Shown in pieces: positions 1 to 5,418 of a stretch of DNA of 5,989 nucleotides (its first letter is position 1; each line of letters starts with the position of its first letter). This DNA comes from Firmicutes bacterium UBA1047 (GTDB lineage Bacteria > Bacillota > Clostridia > Tissierellales > Sedimentibacteraceae). The notes under the pieces are model-generated. The model was not told the origin of the DNA, did not search any database, and saw nothing but the letters and a program-made list of their open reading frames with translations. The translations under genes were made by a program, and so were the position numbers. The stretch spans positions 1 to 5,989 of the forward strand of contig DCDU01000217.1 of assembly GCA_002316585.1 (NCBI GenBank), written 5' to 3'.

Positions 1-344
1 CAAAAAATGTATCAATTTATGATTTGCGTCTTGGATATAATGTAAGCGTAAATACTGCAGGCGATGAAATTGTTTCTATGGAAGTGTCTCAAATAGAAAC
101 GGCTAAAAGCTTTTCAGGGAAGGTTATTTTTATCAATAAAGATGATAAATTAATAATGATGCAAAATGTTACGACAGACGGAAAAACTGAGCTTATTCAC
201 CTGATAGTAACAAATAACACGAAAATTTTCGATACTTCCGGAAGCACTAAATATTTTAAGGATTTGGCAGAAGGGAAAAATATACTGAGCACTGCAGTTC
301 TTCAAGGCGGAGAATATGTGGCGGCAAGTATAATGATACAGTAA
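1..344 (+). CDS. C-terminal fragment of a beta-rich, probably surface or S-layer-type protein (5' end outside window)
   Basis: The frame is open from the first bases (codons begin at position 3) to a TAA at 342-344, so only the last 113 or so residues are visible. An apparent TTG start at 24 is an internal Leu codon and not a real start. The visible part is rich in alternating beta-strand patterns. It begins with a DLRLGYNVSVNTAGDEI segment, followed by a stretch reading SFSGKVIFINKDDKLIMMQN and later TNNTKIFDTSG. The 'D-L-x-x-G-x-x-V-x-V ... G-D-x-I' rhythm followed by 'G-x-V-x-x-I-N' resembles the small repeated beta domains (DUF5666-like) seen at the C-terminal side of clostridial SLH-domain and cell-wall proteins. 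No SLH domain, sortase signal or membrane anchor is in the visible part, so the surface role is inference. A strong terminator follows immediately, so this is the last gene of its unit. Confidence 0.6.
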   Translation, partial: KNVSIYDLRLGYNVSVNTAGDEIVSMEVSQIETAKSFSGKVIFINKDDKLIMMQNVTTDGKTELIHLIVTNNTKIFDTSGSTKYFKDLAEGKNILSTAVLQGGEYVAASIMIQ

Positions 345-368
345 AAAGCATCGAAAGATGCTTTTTTT
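343..368 (+). terminator. Strong intrinsic terminator after the first gene
   Basis: A perfect 10-bp stem (AAAAAGCATC at 343-352, GATGCTTTTT at 357-366) is capped by a GAAA tetraloop and runs into seven T residues (362-368). The stop codon of the preceding gene forms the first bases of the stem. It ends only six bases before the Shine-Dalgarno of the lipoprotein gene, leaving no room for a promoter between them. Confidence 0.93.
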
Positions 369-385
369 CCTAACAGGAGGATATT

Positions 386-1378
386 ATGAGAAAAATTATA
401 TTGCCGGTAACAATTTTCACCTTAATATTTGTAATCGGATGTACCAGGCTACCCCTATCCGAAGAAACAGGATTGGGTCCCGGCGAATATAAAGGCAAGG
501 TTAATACAGAGGAAATCAAATATGAAAATAACAGTTTAAAAGAAGAATTAGATAAGGCAAAGGCAGAATTGGAAGAATTGGAAAAGGAATATTTCAGCTT
601 AGCTAAAAGCAATGAAAATATTATATTTAAGTTGGAAGAAGCAGAATCCAAGCTGAAAATAGTTGCAAGCGAGGATATTCCCAGATTTAATATCGAAGAT
701 ACGGATAAAAACAGTATCATAACATATTTGAAGGACAGCGCCAAGTTAGTTGAAAGCAGCACTAAAGGAATTGAGGTTATAAGCACTGATGAAAGGATAG
801 TGTTTAGAACCTTGGGATACGGAGAAAATTACAGCCAAATATTCATATGGGATGAAGGAGCAAATAAACCGGTGTTAATTGACGGCGCAGCATTTGATAA
901 AGAAGGTTCCTATGAATGGATTGGAAAGTATATTCTTATAAAAACCGACGGTAAAAACAAGGTTTTGGATATTGAAAACAAAAAAATAACAGGCACCTTC
1001 GACGAACCTGAAAAGTTACAATTGCTGGATGGAACCAATACGGTATTATTAAAACATGAGGATAATAAATTTGCCTTATATGATTTTGCAAATGACAGTA
1101 ATAAACAAATTAATTTAGACAATAATAAATATAATGACTTTAATTTGCAAAAAGGCTCTGTTGTATTTTCAGGTACATATGTTGACGAAGGCGTAGAATA
1201 TGAATTAAGAGCATCCATAACATTGGATAAATTAAAGGAAATATATGAAATAAAAAGTATTGATGAAGTTGAAGCAGCAGAGAATACAGAAGGCAAGAAT
1301 CCGGAAAGTGCCGAAGATGAAGAAAACATAACGGTAAATACAGAAACGGAAGAATCAGCGGGAGAAGATACGGTTTAA
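386..1378 (+). CDS. Lipoprotein with N-terminal coiled coil and acidic C-terminal tail, function unknown
   Basis: The ATG at 386 is preceded by AGGAGG at 375-380 with a 5-base gap, a near-ideal start. The 330-residue product has a short lysine/arginine n-region (MRK), a hydrophobic core and a lipobox V16-I17-G18-C19, so export and lipid attachment at Cys19 on the outer face of the membrane is expected. Residues about 42-95 form a heptad-like, Glu/Lys/Leu-rich coiled coil. Residues about 125-285 are beta-rich, with repeated short units such as IFIWDEGANKPVLIDG, KVLDIENKKITGTFD and FALYDFANDSNKQINLD; this resembles irregular blades of a TolB-like propeller, though no family is recognised. Residues 291-330 are a low-complexity acidic tail full of Glu, Asp, Asn and Thr. 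The stop overlaps the start of the flavoprotein gene by one base (TAATG), which suggests co-transcription and translational coupling. The promoter must lie upstream of the preceding terminator or be atypical. I assign no function. Confidence 0.85.
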   Translation: MRKIILPVTIFTLIFVIGCTRLPLSEETGLGPGEYKGKVNTEEIKYENNSLKEELDKAKAELEELEKEYFSLAKSNENIIFKLEEAESKLKIVASEDIPRFNIEDTDKNSIITYLKDSAKLVESSTKGIEVISTDERIVFRTLGYGENYSQIFIWDEGANKPVLIDGAAFDKEGSYEWIGKYILIKTDGKNKVLDIENKKITGTFDEPEKLQLLDGTNTVLLKHEDNKFALYDFANDSNKQINLDNNKYNDFNLQKGSVVFSGTYVDEGVEYELRASITLDKLKEIYEIKSIDEVEAAENTEGKNPESAEDEENITVNTETEESAGEDTV

Positions 1379-2589
1379 TGATTTACGATGTTATAATTAT
1401 AGGAGCAGGACCTGCAGGGTTATTTGCAGCCGCAAATATTAAAAATAAAAAGGTCTTAATTATTGAAAAAAACAAAACAGCAGGTAAAAAGCTTCTGCTT
1501 TCCGGTGCGGGACAGTGCAATTATACAAACAACTGCGAAATTAATGAATTTTTTCAAAAGTACGGAGATAAGGGCAGATTTATTAAGACTGCCCTTTATA
1601 ATTTCACTAATCATGATTCCATGTATTTTTTTAAGGAAAAAGGTTTAAACAGTATTATAAGAGAAGATAAAAAAGTATTTCCTAATACATTTAAAGCAAT
1701 GGATGTGCTTAATGTATTGATTGACTGTGTGAAGCATACGGAAATGCTTTTTAATACTTCGGCAGAAAGAGTGTCTTATGATGAAATCAAAAAAGTGTTT
1801 TATGTAAAAACCGATACTGCGAACTTTACATGCCGCAATCTTATAATAGCTTCCGGAGGAAAGTCATATCCTAATACCGGAGCCACAGGAGACGGCTATA
1901 AATTCGCAAAATCCTTGGGGCACAGTATTGTTGACACCAAGCCTGCCCTTACACCTGCTTATTTGGAAGATTATCGATTTAAAGAATTATCCGGTATTTC
2001 ATTTGATAATATAAAAATATCTTTGTTTAAAAATAACAAGAAGGCAAAAGAGTTCACAGGCGATTTTCTGTTCACCCATGTAAATATTTCAGGTCCGGTT
2101 ATAATAAATAATTCAAGATACATGGATGCAGGAGATATTTTAAAAGTTAATTTCACATCTTTCAATGAAGATGAATTCAAAGTATACTTCGAGAAATTGA
2201 TTCTATCTTCTTCAAAATTAAGCATTAAAACGGCATTAAAGCAATTAAATCTGCCAAAGCGTTTTGTTGAAAAAATACTTGAAATAGCTGATGTTGATGA
2301 AAATTTGTCCTGCAGCCTGCTTAACAAAAGTTCAAGGAAATATTTAATTGAATTGCTTTCAATGCATTCTTTTAAAATTAAAAAGCTTGGAGACTATAAT
2401 GTTGCCATGTCCACCAAGGGAGGAGTTTCAACTGTTGAAATAAATCAAAAAACCATGGAATCAAAAAAAATCCCCCGCCTATATTTTGCGGGGGAAGTAT
2501 TGGACTATGACGGCGATACCGGAGGATTTAACATCCAAGGCGCTTTTTCAACGGCTAAATTAGCTGCGGATCAAATTAACAAAGCTTAA
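1378..2589 (+). CDS. HI0933/YhiN (BaiN-like) family FAD-dependent oxidoreductase
   Basis: The 403-residue length matches the usual ~400 of this flavoprotein family. The N-terminus is a Rossmann FAD-binding fold: G9-A-G-P-A-G14 in the first turn and E30 at the end of the second strand, as expected for ribose binding. It continues with the family signature GKKLLLSGAGQCNYTNN (residues 36-52); Gln46 sits where many members have Arg. A central SGGKSYPNTGATGDGY segment (from residue 159) and the C-terminal YFAGEVLDYDGDTGGFNIQGA (from 369) are further family hallmarks, the last closing over the flavin. It is a cytoplasmic protein. Members include BaiN, reported to act in bile-acid 7-dehydroxylation, but most have no known substrate, and nothing here supports a bile-acid role. 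The ATG overlaps the lipoprotein stop by one base. The nearest purine-rich stretch, GGGAG at 1360-1364, is too far away for a good ribosome site, so translational coupling is likely. The 3' part contains an antisense terminator (2463-2495). Confidence 0.93.
   Translation: MIYDVIIIGAGPAGLFAAANIKNKKVLIIEKNKTAGKKLLLSGAGQCNYTNNCEINEFFQKYGDKGRFIKTALYNFTNHDSMYFFKEKGLNSIIREDKKVFPNTFKAMDVLNVLIDCVKHTEMLFNTSAERVSYDEIKKVFYVKTDTANFTCRNLIIASGGKSYPNTGATGDGYKFAKSLGHSIVDTKPALTPAYLEDYRFKELSGISFDNIKISLFKNNKKAKEFTGDFLFTHVNISGPVIINNSRYMDAGDILKVNFTSFNEDEFKVYFEKLILSSSKLSIKTALKQLNLPKRFVEKILEIADVDENLSCSLLNKSSRKYLIELLSMHSFKIKKLGDYNVAMSTKGGVSTVEINQKTMESKKIPRLYFAGEVLDYDGDTGGFNIQGAFSTAKLAADQINKA
2463..2495 (-). terminator. 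Intrinsic terminator for folT, buried antisense in the flavoprotein gene
   Basis: Read on the minus strand, a perfect 8-bp stem (TCCCCCGC at 2495-2488, GCGGGGGA at 2478-2471) with a 9-nt AT-rich loop is followed at once by eight T residues (2470-2463). On the plus strand the hairpin is followed by no T-run, so it is directional. It lies about 140 bp downstream of the folT stop, which would give the folT mRNA a 3' UTR antisense to the last part of the flavoprotein gene. Confidence 0.87.
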
Positions 2590-2601
2590 TCCGACCAATC
2601 A

Positions 2602-2625
2602 GGGGACATTCCTAGGTGTGCCTCC
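2602..2625. repeat. REP-like imperfect palindrome between convergent genes
   Basis: GGGGACATTCCT and AGGTGTGCCTCC form a 12-position inverted repeat centred on CCTAGG, with two mismatches and two G-T pairs. It is markedly more GC-rich than its surroundings and lies in the 47-bp gap between the convergent flavoprotein and folT genes. There is no T-run, so it is not a classical terminator. The GGGGACATTCC wording recalls short intergenic repeats associated with REP-type (Y1 tyrosine) transposases in Clostridia. That link is from memory and untested; only one copy is present in this window. Confidence 0.45.
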
Positions 2626-2636
2626 GTACCTTATAT

Positions 2637-3380
2637 TCATTTAATCCTTTCTTTTGCAGCATTTAATACAGCACCTATAATTATTGAATAAAGTGGTATC
2701 ATGAAGAAGTTTGTCAGTATTCTTGCAGGCAGTGTAATCATAATTCCTATGCCGTATATGATGTATAAAAAGTAAGTGTTCAGAATTATTGATGTAATCA
2801 GCTGAGTAAAGCTTACTGCAAACACTATCTTTTTCATACTCATGTCCTTGTTTGCCGAGGTTATCTTAACCGGAATTATAAGGTAAATTGCAACAAGCAG
2901 GAAGAATCCGAATATATATATGGGATTTAACGGCTTCCCGCCGTACATTATCCCATTGTCAAATGTCAATAATCCATTAGCTATAAAAACTGAAACAAAA
3001 CCAACAGACAATAAAGAAATAAAAATTGTATTTAATAAATTATAATTAATATTTCTTTTTAAATATTTAAATACAATTCCGGGCAAAAAACCGCTTAATC
3101 CGCTTACTAAGGTAAATCCCGGGAAAAAGGGACCGCTGGGTTTTGCAATAAAGTTAATTATGTCTGCTGCCGCTCCGGTTAAAAACCCTGCAAAGGGTCC
3201 TAAAATGATGCCCGAAAGCATCAGCGGAATTGATGCGAAGTTTATCCGAAGTGCCGGAATTCCCGCTAATGGAATATAAAGCTCAAACATAACTTTTAAC
3301 ACAAGGCTCATTGATATAAAAAGCCCTGCTCTCACAATCACCAATGATGTAAATTTTTGTGGCTCAGTATTACTTCTCAT
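2637..3380 (-). CDS. folT: ECF transporter substrate-binding (S) subunit for folate, FolT
   Basis: This is a membrane protein of 247 residues that should bind folates in the cytoplasmic membrane and work with a shared ECF module (two ATPases plus EcfT), which is not in this window. The start is the ATG at 3380, with AAAGGAGG at 3392-3385 just upstream. A longer in-frame reading to 3542 exists, but it translates the riboswitch and should be discarded. The family core is clear: LRINFASIPLMLSG (44-57), GPFAGFLTGAAADIINF (61-77), then PSGPFFPGFTLVSGLSGFLPG (81-101), and near the C-terminus LNTYFLYIIYG (200-210) and LPARILTNFFMIPLYSII (217-234). The central part (about 112-180) is longer than in the ~175-residue FolT proteins and adds hydrophobic segments. 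Folate specificity is supported by the THF riboswitch in its leader and by the divergent fhs gene. The protein motifs alone would fix only the ECF S-component family. Confidence 0.9.
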   Translation of the reverse strand: MRSNTEPQKFTSLVIVRAGLFISMSLVLKVMFELYIPLAGIPALRINFASIPLMLSGIILGPFAGFLTGAAADIINFIAKPSGPFFPGFTLVSGLSGFLPGIVFKYLKRNINYNLLNTIFISLLSVGFVSVFIANGLLTFDNGIMYGGKPLNPIYIFGFFLLVAIYLIIPVKITSANKDMSMKKIVFAVSFTQLITSIILNTYFLYIIYGIGIMITLPARILTNFFMIPLYSIIIGAVLNAAKERIK

Positions 3381-3384
3381 ATTT

Positions 3385-3421
3385 CCTCCTTTGAGAGCAA
3401 TACCTCCGCACAATATAGGAG
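3385..3421 (-). promoter_or_regulatory. Probable translational expression platform and ribosome site of folT
   Basis: Between the aptamer and the folT ATG there is no hairpin plus T-run, so control at translation is more likely than at termination. CUCCU at 3421-3417 can pair with the Shine-Dalgarno AGGAG at 3390-3386, hiding it, or alternatively its CUCC can pair with GGAG at 3407-3404. The GCGGAGG at 3409-3403 is also complementary over seven positions (one G-U) to CUUCCGC at 3450-3444, the 3' edge of the aptamer. These are mutually exclusive pairings of the kind expected for a switch. Which pairing belongs to the ligand-bound state cannot be settled by eye. Confidence 0.5.
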
Positions 3422-3440
3422 TAACATAAGTTTCTCTAAT

Positions 3441-3532
3441 ACAGCGGAAGCGACAAGATACCGCAGACCTAAGTCTTTCGTTTAAGGGCGACATCCCATC
3501 CCTTAACACTTGACGCATCTTATCTACTCTGT
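3441..3532 (-). promoter_or_regulatory. Class I tetrahydrofolate (THF) riboswitch aptamer
   Basis: Read on the minus strand, the 92-nt element has the conserved blocks of the class I THF aptamer in order: GAGUAGA, GCGUCAAGUG, GGGAUGUCG, CGAA, GCGGU and UCCGCU. The helices fit too. P1 is ACAG with CUGU at the two ends. P2 includes AAGAU with AUCUU. P3 is a perfect 7-bp UUAAGGG/CCCUUAA stem around the GGGAUGUCG-bearing loop. P4 is AGAC/GUCU. The class binds reduced folates and controls folate uptake and synthesis genes, so its place directly upstream of folT is classic. One deviation is seen: the strand near the 3' end reads GCUUCC where the remembered consensus is GCAUCC. Confidence 0.93.
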
Positions 3533-3540
3533 TTTTTCCC

Positions 3541-3569
3541 ATATTAACATATAATAATAAATATGTCGA
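3541..3569 (-). promoter_or_regulatory. Sigma-A-type promoter of the folT riboswitch transcript
   Basis: On the minus strand, TCGACA (3569-3564) and TAATAT (3546-3541) are separated by exactly 17 bp. The start would fall near 3534, so the transcript begins almost at the first base of the aptamer (3532), as expected for a riboswitch leader. Confidence 0.72.
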
Positions 3570-3603
3570 CTGTTATTTTTTGTTGATAACGTTAGTTTTT
3601 CTA

Positions 3604-3632
3604 TTGTAACATATATTCTTTAATGCTATAAT
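3604..3632 (+). promoter_or_regulatory. Sigma-A-type promoter of fhs
   Basis: TTGTAA (3604-3609) and a perfect TATAAT (3627-3632) are spaced by 17 bp. Transcription should start near 3639, giving a leader of about 20 nt that contains little more than the AGGAGG ribosome site (3651-3656). The -35 elements of this promoter and the folT promoter are 34 bp apart, back to back. An 8-bp palindrome TAACGTTA (3587-3594) lies between them. Confidence 0.77.
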
Positions 3633-3660
3633 TATCAAAAACCACGAATTAGGAGGATAC

Positions 3661-5346
3661 ATGTCAGATAAATTTTTAAGCGATATTGAAATTGCGCAAA
3701 TGGCAGAAATTGAGACAATAAACAAAATTGCGGAAAAGATTGATATTCCGGAAAAATATGTTGAAAATTACGGTAAGTACAAATCGAAAATTGATTACAG
3801 ATATCTTCAAAATGAATTAAAGGACAGAAAAGAGGGCAGGCTTATCTTAGTAACAGCAATTAATCCGACACCTGCCGGCGAAGGAAAAACCACAACTACA
3901 ATCGGCTTGGGAGATGCTCTTTCCGAATTAGGAAAGAAAACAATAATTGCTCTTCGCGAGCCTTCATTAGGTCCCGTATTCGGAGTTAAGGGAGGAGCAG
4001 CAGGAGGCGGATATGCCCAGGTTGTGCCCATGGAGGATATAAACCTTCATTTTACGGGAGACTTTCATGCTATCGGAGCTGCAAACAATCTTCTTGCCGC
4101 AATGGTTGATAACCATATACATCAAGGCAACAAATTAGACATAGATATTAGAAGAATTGTATGGAGAAGAGCCGTAGACATGAATGACAGGCAGCTAAGA
4201 CACATAGTCAGCGGTTTGGGAGGTAAGACAGAAGGTGTTGTCAGAGAAGACGGTTTTGATATTACGGTTGCATCTGAAGTGATGGCAATATTTTGTCTTT
4301 CAAACGATATTATTGAGCTTAAAGAAAATCTATCTAAAATAATAGTTGCATATAACAGGGCAGGAGAGCCTGTGACAGCAGGACAATTAAAAGCTCACGG
4401 GGCTATGGCGGCACTGCTCAAGGATGCTTTAAAACCTAACTTGGTGCAGACATTGGAAGGAACACCGGCGTTCATACACGGAGGACCTTTTGCAAATATT
4501 GCTCACGGATGCAATTCAGTCATAGCCACAAGGATGGCAAGTAAAATTGCGGACTATATAGTAACAGAGGCAGGTTTTGGGGCAGACTTGGGAGCTGAAA
4601 AATTCATTGACATAAAATGCAGAAAGACGGGACTTAAGCCAAGTGCGGTAGTTATAGTCGCAACTGTTAAAGCATTAAAATATAACGGCGGAGTCTCAAA
4701 AGCAGACTTGGGAAATGAAAACTTGGAAGCATTGGAAAGAGGAATCCCAAACTTATTAAAGCATGTGGAAAATATTACTAAAGTATTTAAAATACCCGCA
4801 GTTGTTGCAATAAATAAATTTCCTACAGACACGGAAGCAGAATTAAAATTAATTGAAGAAAAATGCATGGATTTGGGAGTAAATGTAAAACTGTCAGATG
4901 TATGGGCAAAAGGAAGCGGAGGCGGAATCGAACTTGCCAATGAAGTATTAAAGCTTACTGATAAGGAAAGCTCAATTGAATTTGCCTATGATTTAGAAGC
5001 TCCGATTAAGGACAAAATAAGAGCAATTGCAAGAAAGCTCTACGGTGCCGATGATGTGGAATTTTCATCTAAGGCAAATAAGGAAATTGTTAATTTTGAA
5101 AAGTTGGGATTTGGAAATCTTCCGATATGCATGGCTAAAAATCAATATTCTTTGACGGATGACCCAAAGGTATTAGGCAGACCTTCCGGTTTCAATATAA
5201 CAATCAGGGACATAACCATATCTGCCGGAGCGGGATTTTTGGTTGCATTGACCGGGGACATAATGAAAATGCCCGGGCTTCCGAAAGTGCCTGCAGCTGA
5301 AAACATAGATATAGATTTTGATGGAAAAATAAAGGGACTATTTTAG
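3661..5346 (+). CDS. fhs: Formate-tetrahydrofolate ligase (10-formyl-THF synthetase)
   Basis: This cytoplasmic enzyme joins formate to THF using ATP, giving 10-formyl-THF, ADP and phosphate. It feeds purine and fMet-tRNA synthesis and, in anaerobes, the methyl branch of the Wood-Ljungdahl pathway or purine/amino-acid fermentation in reverse. The 561-residue length is full for the family (about 556-560). The ATP site is the P-loop-like [19 protein letters not shown] (69-87). It is followed by [26 protein letters not shown] (99-124), the first family signature, and FTGDFHAI (131-138). The second signature region, [11 protein letters not shown], is at 201-211. The C-terminal [16 protein letters not shown] (532-547) is the conserved PGLP segment. 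No key residue appears to be missing. The ATG follows AGGAGG with a four-base gap. The gene has its own promoter, diverges from folT, and its last codons lie in a terminator stem. No other one-carbon gene follows it; the next gene is convergent. Confidence 0.98.
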   Translation: MSDKFLSDIEIAQMAEIETINKIAEKIDIPEKYVENYGKYKSKIDYRYLQNELKDRKEGRLILVTAINPTPAGEGKTTTTIGLGDALSELGKKTIIALREPSLGPVFGVKGGAAGGGYAQVVPMEDINLHFTGDFHAIGAANNLLAAMVDNHIHQGNKLDIDIRRIVWRRAVDMNDRQLRHIVSGLGGKTEGVVREDGFDITVASEVMAIFCLSNDIIELKENLSKIIVAYNRAGEPVTAGQLKAHGAMAALLKDALKPNLVQTLEGTPAFIHGGPFANIAHGCNSVIATRMASKIADYIVTEAGFGADLGAEKFIDIKCRKTGLKPSAVVIVATVKALKYNGGVSKADLGNENLEALERGIPNLLKHVENITKVFKIPAVVAINKFPTDTEAELKLIEEKCMDLGVNVKLSDVWAKGSGGGIELANEVLKLTDKESSIEFAYDLEAPIKDKIRAIARKLYGADDVEFSSKANKEIVNFEKLGFGNLPICMAKNQYSLTDDPKVLGRPSGFNITIRDITISAGAGFLVALTGDIMKMPGLPKVPAAENIDIDFDGKIKGLF

Positions 5347-5362
5347 ACAGTTCCTTTATTTT
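5326..5362. terminator. Bidirectional terminator overlapping the fhs stop codon
   Basis: AAAATAAAGGGACT (5326-5339) pairs with AGTTCCTTTATTTT (5349-5362) over 14 positions with one G-U pair, around a 9-nt loop that contains the fhs TAG stop (5344-5346). Flanking A-runs and T-runs are built into the stem on both strands, so it can serve fhs on the plus strand and the convergent DMT transporter gene on the minus strand, which ends 36 bp away. The minus-strand T-run is the longer one (TTTATTTTT). Confidence 0.75.
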
Positions 5363-5375
5363 GAACAGCAGCTGA

Positions 5376-5418
5376 AAGATGTCCTAACTGCGGAATCTTA
5401 TCGCTCAGGATGACAGGG
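5376..5418. repeat. Fragment of a dispersed 'GTCATCCTGAGCG'-type intergenic repeat
   Basis: On the minus strand, CCTGTCATCCTGAGCGA (from 5417) is the hallmark start of a repeat found scattered between genes in many bacterial genomes, recognisable in translation as a CHPER or CHPERSE tail. It is followed by AAGATTCC ... GGACATCTT (5399-5376), an 8-bp stem with one bulged base. The usual mirror-image second arm is not seen, so this is a partial or diverged copy. The repeat identity rests on memory of the motif. Its left boundary is uncertain. Confidence 0.6.

Noticed and set aside
264..334. Promoter for the lipoprotein gene (TTGGCA 264-269 with TATACT, or TATAAT 329-334)
   Set aside because: The first pair is spaced by only 11 bp. 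The TATAAT has no usable -35 and would start right at the terminator hairpin.
24..344. A complete small gene starting at TTG 24
   Set aside because: The frame is open to the left edge, the codons before it continue the same beta-rich pattern, and there is no ribosome site. It is the tail of a larger gene.
370..1329. Two long minus-strand reading frames opposite the lipoprotein gene
   Set aside because: They are antisense shadows of a well-supported gene, with no ribosome sites and Ser/Leu-rich compositions typical of such shadows.
3572..3590. Inverted repeat GTTAT/ATAAC as an operator
   Set aside because: Five-base arms around a nine-base T-rich loop are expected by chance in this AT-rich stretch.
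3640..3660. A riboswitch in the fhs leader
   Set aside because: The predicted leader is about 20 nt, too short for any aptamer.
3807..4940. Minus-strand reading frames opposite fhs
   Set aside because: They lie opposite strongly conserved fhs codons and have proline- and serine-rich shadow compositions with no recognisable domain.
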